Shown here piece after piece: positions 42,911 through 53,829 of a stretch of 64,000 nt of DNA (positions are counted from its first letter, which is position 1; each line of letters begins with the position of its first letter). Location: the NCBI RefSeq assembly GCF_003589595.1, contig NW_020654422.1, positions 1,724,266 to 1,788,265 of the forward strand, in the 5' to 3' direction. The stretch comes from Hyposmocoma kahamanoa (taxonomy: Eukaryota > Arthropoda > Insecta > Lepidoptera > Cosmopterigidae). Position numbers and translations under genes: made by a program. The notes beneath the pieces were generated by a model. It was not told the DNA's origin and made no database searches. It worked only from the letters and a program-made list of their open reading frames with translations.

Positions 42911-43233
42911 CAATTACATTTGTATTGAATTGATATTAAATTATTTCACTAGTCTGTTATAATTACTAATACAAAGGTTACAAGACAATCCTTCGATACA
43001 ATCGGATTCGAATCAACGTCTTCTAGCAAACTGTGCCAGACGCTATGCCAACTAAGACACGGAACGAACCAGCGGACCTCACGAATTTTTCTATGTGCTT
43101 GTTGTCGGATCTTTGTATTTCGTTTTCAAAGACTTTAGTCGTATCGCCATCTATGAGAAATCTATGAAAGTATTTCATCACCAAGTTAGGTAACTGTACA
43201 GCTACCAGCCCTGGCTAGAGATGTCGCTATGAA
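42911..43233 (-). repeat. SINE-B copy 11
   Basis: The full order on the minus strand: tail TTGTATTGAATTGATATTAA, B box GGATTCGAATCAACG, A box GCCAACTAAGACACGG, body CTCACGAATTTTTCTATG, left end GGCTAGAGATGTCGCT. It lacks about 30 bp of the tail present in 28894. Confidence 0.85.
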
Positions 43234-43235
43234 CA

Positions 43236-43300
43236 ATAATAATAATAATTGAATTTGTATTGAATTAATATTCAATTATTTTATGAAATTAATTAATTTA
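43236..43300 (-). repeat. SINE-B tail fragment
   Basis: ATTGAATTTGTATTGAATTA and ATATTCAATTATTTTATGAA after an AAT run. A second tail next to copy 11. Confidence 0.55.
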
Positions 43301-43470
43301 AGAAATCCTTGTGTCCTAAAATGAAATGTTGCGTTATTATTATGATTTGTTTTGTATGACGTGTAATATTTTAAATGTGACTTGTAATGCAATGTAAATG
43401 CAATGCAATGTTTTGACCCATTGAAAGGGTCAATCGTCGGCAAATAATATGGTAAAGTAAATAGTCTGGC

Positions 43471-43612
43471 AAATAGCCGGGCGCAGTGGCAGTGCCCCTC
43501 GGATCTTTGCGACTGAAAGCTCTGAGTGGTATTACAACTGTTATGGACAGGAGTGTAGCTTACTATCAGGCGCTCGACTTGTGCGTCCCGTCACTTGATA
43601 TTATAAAAAAAG
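43471..43612 (+). repeat. SINE-A copy 19, 3' half
   Basis: GGGCGCAGTGGCAGTGCCCC to CACTTGATATTATAAAAAAAG. Confidence 0.85.
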
Positions 43613-43888
43613 ATAACAGAAACAAAATTACTTTAGTATAAACCATAAATGAAACCAATTACATTTATTTATAACGTTACCAAAATGGTCTCAGCACAGC
43701 TTCTTGTAATGTTGGAAAATGCCTTCTTACGCTAGTTTTCAGTAAAGCCGGAAAAAATCTTAATATAGCGTTGCCAACCTTGAAAAAATCTTATATCCCC
43801 TAAGCCTGAGAATGCTCCCGTTCCCTAACTGTCAATCTCGAACCCAACTACGCAGCTTATGGAAACTAATACTTAACCCGGAGTTTAA

Positions 43889-44160
43889 GAGTGGATACAC
43901 TTTTAGCAGCGACTCGAACGAGCGTTCGTGAAACGCGCGATTACATCTACACTTGCTATTTATAGGCGATTTCATCGATGCAAACGCGCGACTGCATCGA
44001 TACAAACACGCGATTGCATCCATGCAATCGTTTTTAGATCACAAGTGTAGCGATGCTATCGCGCGTTTGTATTTATGCAGTCGCGCGTGTATGTAAAGGT
44101 AGATAGTTAGCTACTGCATCGCGGTTGTATCGCTGCTAAAAGTCGCGTGTGTAACCGCTC
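43889..44160. mobile_element. Harbinger-like MITE with TAA duplication (CGCGATTGCATCG-rich)
   Basis: 272 bp. Ends GAGTGGATACACTTTTAGCA and TGCTAAAAGTCGCGTGTGTAACCGCTC are inverses with small gaps. TAA flanks both sides (43886-43888 and 44161-44163). The interior is built from GCGCGATTGCATC and CGATGCA words in both directions, so the whole element can fold. Confidence 0.8.
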
Positions 44161-44162
44161 TA

Positions 44163-44603
44163 ACATCCATCCCTACCATCAATACAATGACATCAATTCA
44201 ACCAAACCCAACAGCACTGACATAACACAAATCGTCCTCTTAGGTTCTCTCGATCGCTACACATTGGAAATGAAACTAGTTTTTTCCAGATCTATTTTTA
44301 CTCGTGTCAAAGAATATACAGGGTGAAAAAAATCAATGGCACATGTAGGAACTAACTTAAATACTTGAGATTGTTAATTTCACTTAAAAGAAACGTTATT
44401 TTATTTTTCTTAATATGTAGTAACTGCATTTGCAAATTTTTTTTTTTAAAAGCTTATCCGAGTCGGGAAACAAACCAAATAAAAATGCAAAAAATAAACA
44501 CTCGCTATTTCATTGTATTAATCTATAAGAATGCAATCTCTGCAACAACAATTGGGTCCAGTTAAAGATGTCCATGAAATCTAATATTATCGACTCTAAC
44601 ACG
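44163..44603. other. Mostly unassigned; repeat E fragment
   Basis: 44240-44310 has CGATCGCTACACATTGGAAATG then AAACTAGTTTTTTCC (repeat E, plus). The rest is unnamed. Confidence 0.4.
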
Positions 44604-44773
44604 AATAGCAGTAGAGCTCTTTGTGAAAGAGTTCATAAAGGGAAGTAGTGCCACCTTGCCTATTTCTGTGGCCAAGTAATAATGTGTGCATTAAATTACA
44701 GGCATACGGGACTTGTCAACTTATGTGTCAGGGTGACGTCAGGTCAGTTATTTTCAGGTCTTTGCGATTTTCG
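44604..44773 (+). repeat. SINE-A copy 20, diverged
   Basis: AATAGCAGTAGAGCTCTTTG through GGGACTTGTCAACTTATGTG, ending at TCTTTGCGATTTTCG. The GTTCCGGTTTTGAAGGG centre and the A-tail end are missing. Confidence 0.85.
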
Positions 44774-46531
44774 AATTTATTGTATAAATATTGATTTATA
44801 ATCATTAAAAGTTAAGTTGAACTTATTTATTTACATAAATATTTCATTTATTTTTTTATTTAATAGTACATAGGAGATCATTTCTCGTTAAATAAAAATA
44901 CGCGATGTTTATTTCGTAAAATTATGACAGCGACATGTATATTCTCCTTGACGACACCAACAGTTGACACTAGACTATAATTCCGAAATCACAACATGAC
45001 TCAGTTTGTTTTATTTATTTTTCCTCATGTAAATGCGTAAATAAAATTGAAAACAACGTAATTTTAATATATTTCATTATTACATACTTTTCATTTTTTA
45101 ACAGTTAAAATTCTCTGATTGTAAATAACATTAAGTACTTAAACATTATACAACGACAAGACGATTCGGAACTTCAAAAAAGAAAGAGATGGCATTTATA
45201 GGTCTTTTTCTTTTTTAATTTCTTTCCTATTTTTAGTAAGGAATAGACAATATTGGGAAATCATTCGTTCTTTCAATCACTTTAGCAATAATACATTACT
45301 TGATTGAGTGGTTTGTCTACGGTTTGATTATTGTAATAAGCTTACTTTAAGCTAACATTGAAATAAGAGTGTTTTTGGAAAGGTTACGGTGGGCCCCCTG
45401 TTCAAAAAAGTTAATTACTGAAAACGATAATCACACTATGTTTAGTGCTCTCGTCGACCTGGAAATATACCTCCTAAGCCTAGTGCTCGTACATTTGCGA
45501 GCCTTTTTACGGCCGCAGCTGGCTACACCTATTTCCTTCAAAAATAAATTTAGGCCCGCCCGAATCATACATGTATATCTATGTAAGTAACACCTTGCAA
45601 AGGCTGACAAAGTTTCTGTTTGAACGTTAAAATAGTGTACCTAGTATGGACTTTTGACATTGATTCTCTTGGAATCAGTAGGAGAAATTAGTTCTGTAGA
45701 TTCTAGCCGCAGCATAGCTCTGATCAATCCATCTCACGTCCCGGAAAAACATGGTGTCCTTAACGATTTTGGTACCGTAGCGTCCCAAAGACCATGCGGT
45801 GTCTCTAACTTTGCAACTGTGTTTTCATTCACCATTAAATAAAAATATTAAATGTAAAAAATTTAAAAAAAATACCAAAATTGTTAAGGACACATATATA
45901 CGACACGTGACGGGCTAAGAGAATGTTTAATTCGAAAAACGAATTATATATCGTTTTTTGATTTGGATTAAACTTTCTGATATATATGGCCAGTAATTCT
46001 TGTGAACGTTTTTATCATTTTATCAACCTTTTTTAGCGTCCCTAAAAATATATTCATGAGATGAACTGTATGTACGTACCTACGTACCTATGTACGCACA
46101 TTGGCAGGAGTATGAAGATGCTGATATTTATTAGTCCAATTAAAACACAAGTCACCATGGTGAAATAGATAATTTTACCGCCCTATATTCATTAATTCAA
46201 ATGTACCCTAGTCCGAAATGTTATCTAGGTTTAAGAGTCGTCTACCCAGAGTAGAGGAAAATCTGCAATTTCCTATCTTGCACCGTTTTCGCGACGTTCA
46301 CTCTAAAGTGCTGCGGGACACCGGAAATAGTTTCAGCTGTTAGGAATCGATCGAATGACATTTTCAGCGCTTAATTTTTGAATTTGCTACTTCAGACAAG
46401 TTCCTGGTTTTGGTTTATTATCACTATAATATTTGTATTTGGTAGGAATCCAAAACGAATTTAAAAGCAGAGAGTCACTCACCTGATGATGCTAGCCGGG
46501 CGCTGATGAACACGATGAGATGAGGTGCGGG
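44774..46531. other. Unassigned stretch
   Basis: About 1.75 kb. An inverted pair GTGTCCTTAACGATTTTGGTA (about 45748) and TACCAAAATTGTTAAGGACAC (about 45880) brackets 110 bp. No gene signal otherwise. Confidence 0.4.
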
Positions 46532-46967
46532 CATCGTGTATATAACCAGAAATAGCGACGAAATAAGGACCATCCATCACTGGCAACTCAACAGGCAAAT
46601 TGGTCTTATATCACTTTTAAATATCAGCTCTCGTTTGCGCTGAAGTCACAAATCAGAAAACTGAAATAGTACAGCGCCAACAACTGACCTGTATGTACGT
46701 CTCCGTACGTTCCTAAATTATTCTGTATTTATTATAATAAAGATAATATCTCTAACAACGGGAGGCTGTTCCATTCGGTGGTGTGGTAAAAACAGCAAAA
46801 CGTGTAATTACAAAAGAAAACACTTTTCGTCGGTAATTAAATATTATATATGTAATTTTGCAATTTTCGTCCATTATAGCAAGACACCCGTCAATTGTTT
46901 CGAATTCGGGCTGGCCAATCCGAGCGCAGTTGTCACCATAATGATTCGGCAGAATAGTTTTCAAACA
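46532..46967 (+). mobile_element. hAT-like MITE family 1, copy B, right end missing
   Basis: Begins CATCGTGTATATAACCAGAA and follows copy A through TTTTCAAACAAAT. The last 35 bp (CATTTCGTCTC...ATATACTCGATG) are absent, and the LINE at 46968 takes over. Insertion of the LINE with loss of the target end would explain this. Confidence 0.85.
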
Positions 46968-47981
46968 AATTATAAATCGTATCTGTGTGGCAGAACGTCT
47001 ACAGTCGTTGTAAACGGGGATTCATAGGAGCCTTTTGGAGTGTCTTCTGGAGTGCCGCAGGGTTCACATTTGGGTCCATTGCTATTCAATATCTTTATAA
47101 ATGACATAGATCAGTGCTTTAGGCACTCACAGTTCTTGCTGTTTGCTGACGATTTGAAATGTTTCCGAGTTGTGAATACCATTGACGATATTGCAAAATT
47201 ACAAGAAGACATTAACCGCCTAGACTCCTGGTGCGACAATAACCAAATGATTTTAAATGTCTCTAAGTGTTGTGCAATCTACTTCACCAGAAACACTAAG
47301 CATGTCGTCAACCCTATATTCACGATTAAAGGTAACCCAATTTCTAATGTGAGTCAAATTAAGGATCTGGGCGTGCTGCTCGATAGCAAACTTCGCTTCC
47401 ATATCCACATCGATAGCATCGTATCTAAGGGTTTTCAAACCCTCGGTTTTGTCTTGCGAAACTGTAGGGACTTTAAGTCGCCCAGCATTAAAATTATGTT
47501 GTACAGTTCTTTGGTGCGAAGCGGGTTGGAGTACTGCAGTGTTGTATGGAACCCTTTCTATGACGTGTGCAAAAAGAAACTTGAAAGAGTACAAAAAAGA
47601 TTCGTGTGGCACTTGACCTATTCCTGCTTTCTTGCTAAGTCCTTAAAGAATTACGACGCCAGACTTGAGCACTTCATAATGGAAACATTATCGCTTCGCA
47701 AGAATACACTTGACAGTCTGTTCTTGTTTAAACTGGCTCGTGGAATTCTAGACACGCCTGAATTACTGAACGAACTCGGCTTTAACATACCGCGTAGGTT
47801 GCCAAGGTCCTCGCAGTGTTTCAAGTTATTCTGGACCCCTAGCTCTCATTCAAACTTGGGCCTCTTTTTACCTTTAGCCAGACTGGCACACCAGCATAAC
47901 AATAATCTTGACAAGACAATTGACATCTTTGCTGAAAGTTTGCCTAAATTTAAACGTTCTGTGAAGTCCCTGACATCTTAA
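46968..47981 (+). pseudogene. LINE ORF2 fragment: reverse transcriptase palm and C-terminus
   Basis: The product would be the reverse transcriptase of a jockey-type retrotransposon, which copies element RNA at a nicked chromosomal site. The frame reads NYKSYLCGRTSTVVVNGDS, one TAG (47025-47027), then EPFGVSSGVPQGSHLGPLLF. Counting from the Val at 47040, the SGVPQGS box is at residues 3-9, the catalytic FADD box at 35-38, and LGVLLDSKL at about 110-118. The distal thumb and C-terminal region is open to the TAA at 47979-47981. The endonuclease and the first RT boxes are missing by 5' truncation. There is no ATG start at 47040 (GTG), so this is not an independent gene. The single nonsense codon and otherwise clean frame suggest limited age. 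Jockey versus CR1 clade needs a tree. Confidence 0.85.
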
Positions 47982-48268
47982 AAAATATATTGTATTCGAT
48001 TATTTTTATGATTTATATTTTTATTACTTTATTATGGATTCCATTTTTTTTTATTAGCTTTATCAACGACATTTATATTTTATCAATTTAATTTGTTTGA
48101 TTGATTAAAATTGCAGTAGTAAATGTTAAAATAACACTCTTATTATCTTGCATGTTGTCTTCACCTATAATTGCTATAGCATTAAGCTTTTGTTTTGTAT
48201 TGTTAAATATTTGAATGTTGTAATGTATATAGTGTTGGTGAACTAAATAAATAAATAAATAAATAAAT
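46968..48268 (+). mobile_element. 5'-truncated jockey-type LINE
   Basis: Contains the last 338 codons of ORF2, then about 285 bp of AT-rich 3' sequence and an (AAAT)n tail of about six units (48244-48268). The left border falls inside the end of the hAT-like MITE. I could not find a target duplication. Incomplete 5' ends are normal for target-primed reverse transcription. It is the best-preserved LINE in the window, so a fairly recent insertion. Confidence 0.85.
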
Positions 48269-48340
48269 ATTAATAATCCATTTTTTGTAAAAATAAGATT
48301 ACGTAAATTACGTTACATTTGTATTTACATTATAGTACTA

Positions 48341-48400
48341 TACACTCTCGGACACATAATTCGAGCCGCCTTGTATTTTATATACTAAATGCCATAGGAA
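48341..48400 (+). repeat. Left end of Tc1-like-ended MITE, copy 3
   Basis: CACTCTCGGACACATAATTC then GAGCCGCCTTGTATTTTATA matches the left ends at 16981 and 52421. The right end was not found. Confidence 0.6.
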
Positions 48401-49953
48401 TAACAATAAATAAATCAATACATAAAATGACATTTATTTATCCACAAAACCATGGACCCATGACAAAACACACAAACCGTAATATAAAACATTACCATGT
48501 TACTTAGAAAAATATTAATAGGCATACAAACCTTTGTCCTATTTTATTCGCAAAAATATTTTGTATACATATTATGTTAGTACATACATATAAAAAAAAT
48601 AAAAAAAAGGTACGTATGCCATAATGCGCAAAAAGTCAGCCTCACTGCTCTTTAGCCTACGTTCTAATTCCAACCCTATACTGGAAACCGTTGCCAGTAC
48701 AGTGAACACTCCATATATGCAGTATCTGTTTTACGCCTATGTGATTTGTTCTGTAGTTTTAATTTTTCAAAGATTAATTTATTATAATAACACATAATAT
48801 TTTTTGTTAACGCTGCTGCGTCGGAGTGCGGCGGCGGAACGTACTTTTGGGGTAAGGGTTGAGGAGTGAGGCAACCGCAGCCAGTACTCCGTAACCGTCC
48901 ACCACGCTGTTCTTACTTATATTATTTTTTACACAATTTGTACTGCACTAAAAACTACGTCATTGCAAAGTATATACATGATGGAAGAGTTTTACTTGAA
49001 ATCGTTGGAAACCCTCAGCTGTCCTGTTATTCAATAATAGCCCGGATATTTTTAAATAACATCCCAATAGTGCTGGAACTTTTTGTTGTCTGAGAAATAA
49101 AGATATTATTATTTTTCTTGTTCTTTTTTTCTCTGCCTATTGGCTGGTTTCAGGGCGCGTCCAAATTATTTATTAACTTTTTATTTATTTTAAGATTTTT
49201 CGAGGGTACGAACAGCGTAATACTGTAACATAATACAAATTGAAATAATATTGGTAAGCAAACAGTTCCCCGCCTATAGCAATTAAGTTAACTAAAAACG
49301 CATTGGTTTACAAAAACAATAAAAAAAAGACAAAACACAGATAAAAACTCCAAGATTTCACATTGCGACCACACATTTGATACCCAGGTCATACACCACT
49401 AACCCATTTAAATGTGTTAATGTAATAATAACCCCCGCAAAACCAACATGAAAAATACATAAAATTATCCATAAAAATCTATAATTTATATATTTATCTA
49501 TAATAAAAAACATTACATTAGATTATATTATTAGATAGATAGACGCGTACGTTTTACTTCAATTATTACGATTGCTTGCAAAAATGGCGCACTCTTGTCA
49601 CAACAGTGGCGCTGCAACTGCACTTCTTAGAGATATTTATTGTATGAAAAGTATTAGTTGCGCGGCACCGCCATAGACGCATCACTAGTCGCCCTTAACC
49701 ACATGCATGGAGCGAAATCAAGTAAATGCAGAATCGTATGTATCTGTGTTGAGGGTGTATTGTAATAAGAACCTATTTCGTCTTCTTCTATTGGCACGCA
49801 CTTTCTGACAACTAGGCATGTATCTAAAATTAGATGTATTTATTATTATTAACTGTTGCAATTTCAATCTGTTGCATTCAAAACGCGTGTGTCAGTATAG
49901 CAAAAATGCCAAAGCGCAGTCCATACTTAGAGGATGGAAAAAAATTAGTCTAA
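48401..49953. other. Unassigned stretch
   Basis: About 1.55 kb. 48810-48860 (GCTGCGTCGGAGTGCGGCGG) is briefly GC-rich. No coding evidence. Confidence 0.35.
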
Positions 49954-50118
49954 GGGTCGTATTCTAGAACTCTATTCAATGCTCAAGTTAGGATTTGAGT
50001 ATGGTTTAAAGCACTCGAAATCATACTCAAGTCCCTGCCATTAGGGTCGTATTTCCAGTGCTTGTGTTTCCATTGCAATCCTGACTTGAGCATTGAGTAG
50101 AGTTCTAGAATACGACCC
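49954..50118 (+). mobile_element. 165-bp MITE (GGGTCGTATTCTAGAACTC ends), copy 2 (complete)
   Basis: Ends GGGTCGTATTCTAGAACTCT and AGAGTTCTAGAATACGACCC, with TAA on both sides (49951-49953 and 50119-50121). It is the same length as the copy at 23861 and reads in the opposite orientation. An internal TTAGGGTCGTATTTCCAGTG near 50041 echoes the terminal motif. Confidence 0.9.
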
Positions 50119-50584
50119 TAAGAGTCCATAATGCACGATGACAATTCGTTGGATAAGTATTGAGCAAACCACCGGTTTTTTCACACTCCGCCTTATGAAA
50201 CTTGTGACGTACTTTTTATAAACAGGCTTATACTTTGTATATAAGCTTGTTTTGTTTAAAAATTTCGTCGGTATAAAAGGCACGTTATTAAATCATAAAA
50301 TTAAGTATAAAGTAAAATAATTCTTTCGACAGCTCCAGAAAAATAATCCAATTCTCATTTAAAATGAATTTATGGACCATTTTCGTAAAATTTTCACGTA
50401 CCTCGTTAGGTGTCTACTATTGACTAACTCAGTTGTACATAGAATAATAAAATTGTTAAGCATTCTTAATACGACGTATTGTAGTTTCTCACAAAACTTT
50501 TGCGTTACCATATAAAGCAAACCGACTGCTTCTTTAGCACCAACATTTCAGCCGAAAGACATTGCCACTGGCCGACCAGTCACC

Positions 50585-50842
50585 ATGAATACAAATGACA
50601 CCCGTAAGAAATTATGTTGTGGTGCAACCTACAATAAAATTGACAAGCCTTCTATCAAAATGTTATCAAAACACAACACGCACGCGTGGTCTTTAGCTTA
50701 TCTGCAGTATTTCCACATCACCAGCGACCCCTTCTCGGAGGCGCCAATTATCGACGTAGGTATACGCCCCGGGGGCGATGTGCTCCCTGCATCAGGGGGC
50801 TTTTTTAGAGAACTAAAGCGCTTCGATAATTGCGTGCTTTAA
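50585..50842 (+). CDS. Orphan small ORF, 85 codons
   Basis: The ATG is preceded by CAGTCACC, a plausible initiation context, and the frame is open for 85 codons (starts MNTNDTRKKLCCGATYNKID, ends FRELKRFDNCVL). The 3' third is noticeably less AT-rich than its surroundings (GGTATACGCCCCGGGGGCGA). I recognise no domain, signal peptide or membrane segment. It may be chance or a broken repeat. There is no evidence of transcription. Neighbours are a MITE on the left and a LINE relic on the right. Confidence 0.15.
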   Translation: MNTNDTRKKLCCGATYNKIDKPSIKMLSKHNTHAWSLAYLQYFHITSDPFSEAPIIDVGIRPGGDVLPASGGFFRELKRFDNCVL

Positions 50843-50971
50843 TTGTTTTGGGCAACCTGCTTGTTAGATAGAGCTGGTTCTATTGCTCTGTCTATAGTTT
50901 AGTTCATAAGTCTTTAAACTTGGACTTTTCCACCACGTTATCTTTAACAGAATCTTGATAAATTTGGTTTC

Positions 50972-51202
50972 AGTCTTGATGTGCCAGCGCGCATTGCATT
51001 GCTCGCAAAACAGAAAGCGATGGACGCAGGACTTGTCGAGTGGTGACCACGTACCAGAAGACGCAGCGTAGGCAGACCACCCACAAGGTGGATCGATGAC
51101 ATGGTAAAGGTTGCGGTAACCCGCTGTATGCTAGCAGCACAAGACCTGTCGTTGTGGTGATCTTTGGGGGACGCTTTAGTCCAGCAGTGGAGGTCCTGCT
51201 GA
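50972..51202 (+). pseudogene. LINE ORF2 C-terminal relic with two CpG-type nonsense changes
   Basis: The plus frame reads LLAKQKAMDAGLVEW, stop, PRTRRRSVGRPPTRWIDDMV then KVAVTRCMLAAQDLSLW, stop, SLGDALVQQWRSC and a final TGA at 51200-51202. This fits the lepidopteran LINE C-terminal pattern 'vLeWRPRtGrR.vGRPPtRW.DD.vkvAG.rWm.aAQdRs.WrslgeayVqqW'. Both internal stops (TGA at 51044-51046 and 51158-51160) sit where the pattern has Arg, as expected for CGA to TGA deamination. Confidence 0.75.
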
Positions 51203-51250
51203 AAGAATTATTATGAGGTATCAGTCGGTTTTTCCATAGCCATCAACCAC

Positions 51251-51414
51251 CGTTCCGGTTTTCGGAGTTTGAGAGGCACATGCGACTTGGCAATTTATGT
51301 TACTCAGATCTTTGCGATTTAAAGTTCTGAATGGCACTGCAACTGTTATGGACAGGCGTGTTACTTACCTACAGGCCCACAACTTGTTCATCCCGTTACT
51401 TGGTATTACAAAAA
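51251..51414 (+). repeat. SINE-A copy 21, 5'-truncated
   Basis: CCGTTCCGGTTTTCGGAGTT, AGAGGCACATGCGACTTGG, ending TTGGTATTACAAAAAAGAC. It lacks the CAGGGTGACGGGCGCAGTGG block. Confidence 0.8.
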
Positions 51415-51534
51415 AGACTTGGTAATACAGATACAATCATGATATGGGGTTCGGAGTTCTTTCCAGCGGTCAAATTTTTATTCTTTTTATTCTCTCGTCT
51501 TGTTTTGGTAATTTACACACGTATGGGTTTGGTG

Positions 51535-52017
51535 CATTGAGTATATAACCAAGAAATAGAGACGAAACAAGGGCCATCTATTCCTGGTAACACATTAGCG
51601 ATACAGCTCTTATAAATATCAACTCTCGTTTGCACTGACATATAGACAGGCCAACTACTGGCCTGTGTGTACGTCTCCGTATATTCCAAAAAATATTCTG
51701 TATTTATTGTAATAAAGCTAATATCTCTAACAATGCCTGTTCTACTCGGTGGTGTAGGAAAAACCGAAAACCATCTAATTACAAAAAAACGGAATCACAT
51801 TTCATCGGTAATTAAATATTAAATATGTAATTTTGCAATTTTCGTCCATTATAGCAAAGCTCAAGTCGATTTGAAGTGACACAGTTGACGACACCCGTCA
51901 ATTGTTTCGAACTCGGACTGGCCAATCGGAGCGCAGTTGTCACAGTAATGATATGGCAAATAGTTTTCAAACAAATTAAATGACATTTCGTCTCTATTTC
52001 TGGATATATACTCGATG
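51535..52017 (+). mobile_element. hAT-like MITE family 1, copy C (complete)
   Basis: Starts CATTGAGTATATAACCAAGA and ends TCTGGATATATACTCGATG. It is flanked by a perfect 8-bp duplication GTTTGGTG (51527-51534 and 52018-52025). This gives the cleanest boundaries for the family. Confidence 0.93.
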
Positions 52018-52032
52018 GTTTGGTGTCTCTTA

Positions 52033-52100
52033 GGTTTTTTATGGTATCAAGTGACGAGACGAACAAGTCGTGTGTCTGGTGGTAAGCAAAACGTGTCACA
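52033..52100 (-). repeat. SINE-A copy 22, 3'-end fragment
   Basis: TTTTTTATGGTATCAAGTGA then CGAGACGAACAAGTCGTGTG and CTGGTGGTAAGC. It ends near ACGTGTCAC. Confidence 0.75.
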
Positions 52101-52238
52101 CGGGTCTTGCGTAATAATGATAGAAAGTAACGCTCGGTTCACATGAATTTATTGTGAAGGAAAAAAAGAAGAAGAAAGGAACAGGCTGTAACAAAAAACA
52201 ATGGTATAAAACAGGTACAATAATATTTTATTTTTATT

Positions 52239-52418
52239 TTATTTTATTTTATTTCGGGCATCCAACAGCTTACAATATATTAACAATTTGAAAGATAAAC
52301 AATCCCAAACAACTACGCCAATTACAGGATACCACAAACATTTTTCAAACTTACAAACTTCCGTTAATAATAAATTTTGACATGTTTTTATGTACTCTAA
52401 AACTTGTAAAAAAGTATA
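52239..52418 (-). repeat. A-tailed retroelement 3'-end fragment
   Basis: A TTTTA-repeat run (52232-52254) followed by TCGGGCATCCAACAGCTTAC and AATATATTAACAATTTG reads on the minus strand as an element ending in (TAAAA)n. I recall this end from lepidopteran LINE/SINE repeats. Family not certain. Confidence 0.5.
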
Positions 52419-52679
52419 TACACTTCCGGACACATAATTCGAGTCACCACGCATTTTCTGTATTAAGTGCCCTAAGCTTAAACAATGTTTGATTGATCAA
52501 AAACTATTATGCAATTTTGAAACTAGTATACTAAACGTCGTTTCCATAAGTCATAAGTTGGGAATTTGGATTTGCAAAACCGGAGGAAGACTTTTTCTTC
52601 GATAATAACACTATTTTTGTATTCTAGTCCTTTACGACAAAAAGGCGAGGTGGCTCTAATTATGTGTCCGGGAGTATAT
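52419..52679. mobile_element. MITE with Tc1-like CACTTCCGGACA ends, copy 2
   Basis: Left end CACTTCCGGACACATAATTC then GAGTCACCACGCATTTTCTG. Right end GGCGAGGTGGCTCTAATTAT then GTGTCCGGGAGTATA, its inverse with few mismatches. TA at both borders. About 260 bp, the same size as the copy at 16979. Confidence 0.85.
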
Positions 52680-52809
52680 TATATGACTGAAAAATATACA
52701 TTAGTAGTAGTATGACTTGTTCTTCATTAAAAATACTCCCTACTAATTAGACATAAATATAAGTGAACTTACCCCAAAAGTACTTGTATTCGTATATAAT
52801 GCGATGCAA

Positions 52810-52935
52810 ACGCGCGAAAATCTGAGGGGCATTGAAACACGTTGACAAGTCCCATGAGCCAGTACCTTCACAAACACCCTTAAAACCGGAATGCAGTAAT
52901 GCTCACTTTGCTGTAGACATAAGTAAGGTAGTCTG
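52810..52935 (-). repeat. SINE-A copy 23, central fragment
   Basis: AAAATCTGAGGGGCATTG then GTTGACAAGTCCCATGAGCC and ACCGGAATGCAGTAATGCTC. Both ends are gone. Confidence 0.75.
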
Positions 52936-53436
52936 TAATTTGTTGCAAAGTTTAGTTCGATTATAGCTCTGTTAGTCTGATTATAGCGCTATCTCTCTAG
53001 AAAAGAAGAACATTGTACACCGCAATCAAGCTAAGTAGACGTCACGCCATGTAGCTGCCATGGAATTCGATTGAAAACTGGAAAGATTCAATTATGATAC
53101 AGCACAAGATCATTATTTCCAGTTTCATTAATTAGGATTTATATTACAATTTTGTTTGTAAGTGTGTATTTTGACGGCATCCTCCATTCAAATTCAACTG
53201 TCTATAAAATTATCACTCGGTATTGTTCGCACCGCATAGCGGCTTTATCTTTTTAGACACATAATAGGAAAATATACGGTGTCCTTATTTACTAACCTAA
53301 AGCTGAAAAATTGGATTTTCTCGTCGTGTTGTTGAGGAAATTTAAAGTTTCTAATTTCTTCTTTTCATAATAGAATAATACAAATTGATAATTTATAGTT
53401 CTTTTCCACCTTAACAATACATTTTACAACGTAATA
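52936..53436. other. Unassigned stretch
   Basis: Nothing recognised. Confidence 0.35.
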
Positions 53437-53662
53437 TTTTTTTTATAAATTCAAGTGACGGGACTAACAAGTCGTGCGTCTGATGGTAAGCTACGCGCCT
53501 GTTCAAAACAGCTACAGTGCCACTCAGAGCTTTTAATGACAAAGATCTCAGAGACCCTGAGACATGAGTTGACAAATCCCATGTGCTTGTAATTTCACCA
53601 GCACCCTTCCAAACCGGAACACAGTAATGTTGACACTATTGCCTGGCGGCAGAAATAGGTAC
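53437..53662 (-). repeat. SINE-A copy 24
   Basis: From the tail TTTTTTTTATAAATTCAAGTG to CTGGCGGCAGAAATAGGTAC. It has lost the GGGCACTGCCACTGCGCCC block and the 5' 60 bp. Confidence 0.85.
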
Positions 53663-53829
53663 ACAATACAATAGGTTTAACAATTTAACAATTTTTTTTT
53701 AACAAAATTGTGAGGTGAAGACTGGTGCCTAAACTAGATTGGACCACCATAGATATAATATCTATGGCTGGACCTGTATTTATAGATCACCAGGTATCCA
53801 ACACCGGATCTCAATGATACAATATTATG

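Noticed and set aside
47253..47612. 119-codon minus-strand ORF
   Set aside because: Shadow of the LINE reverse transcriptase.
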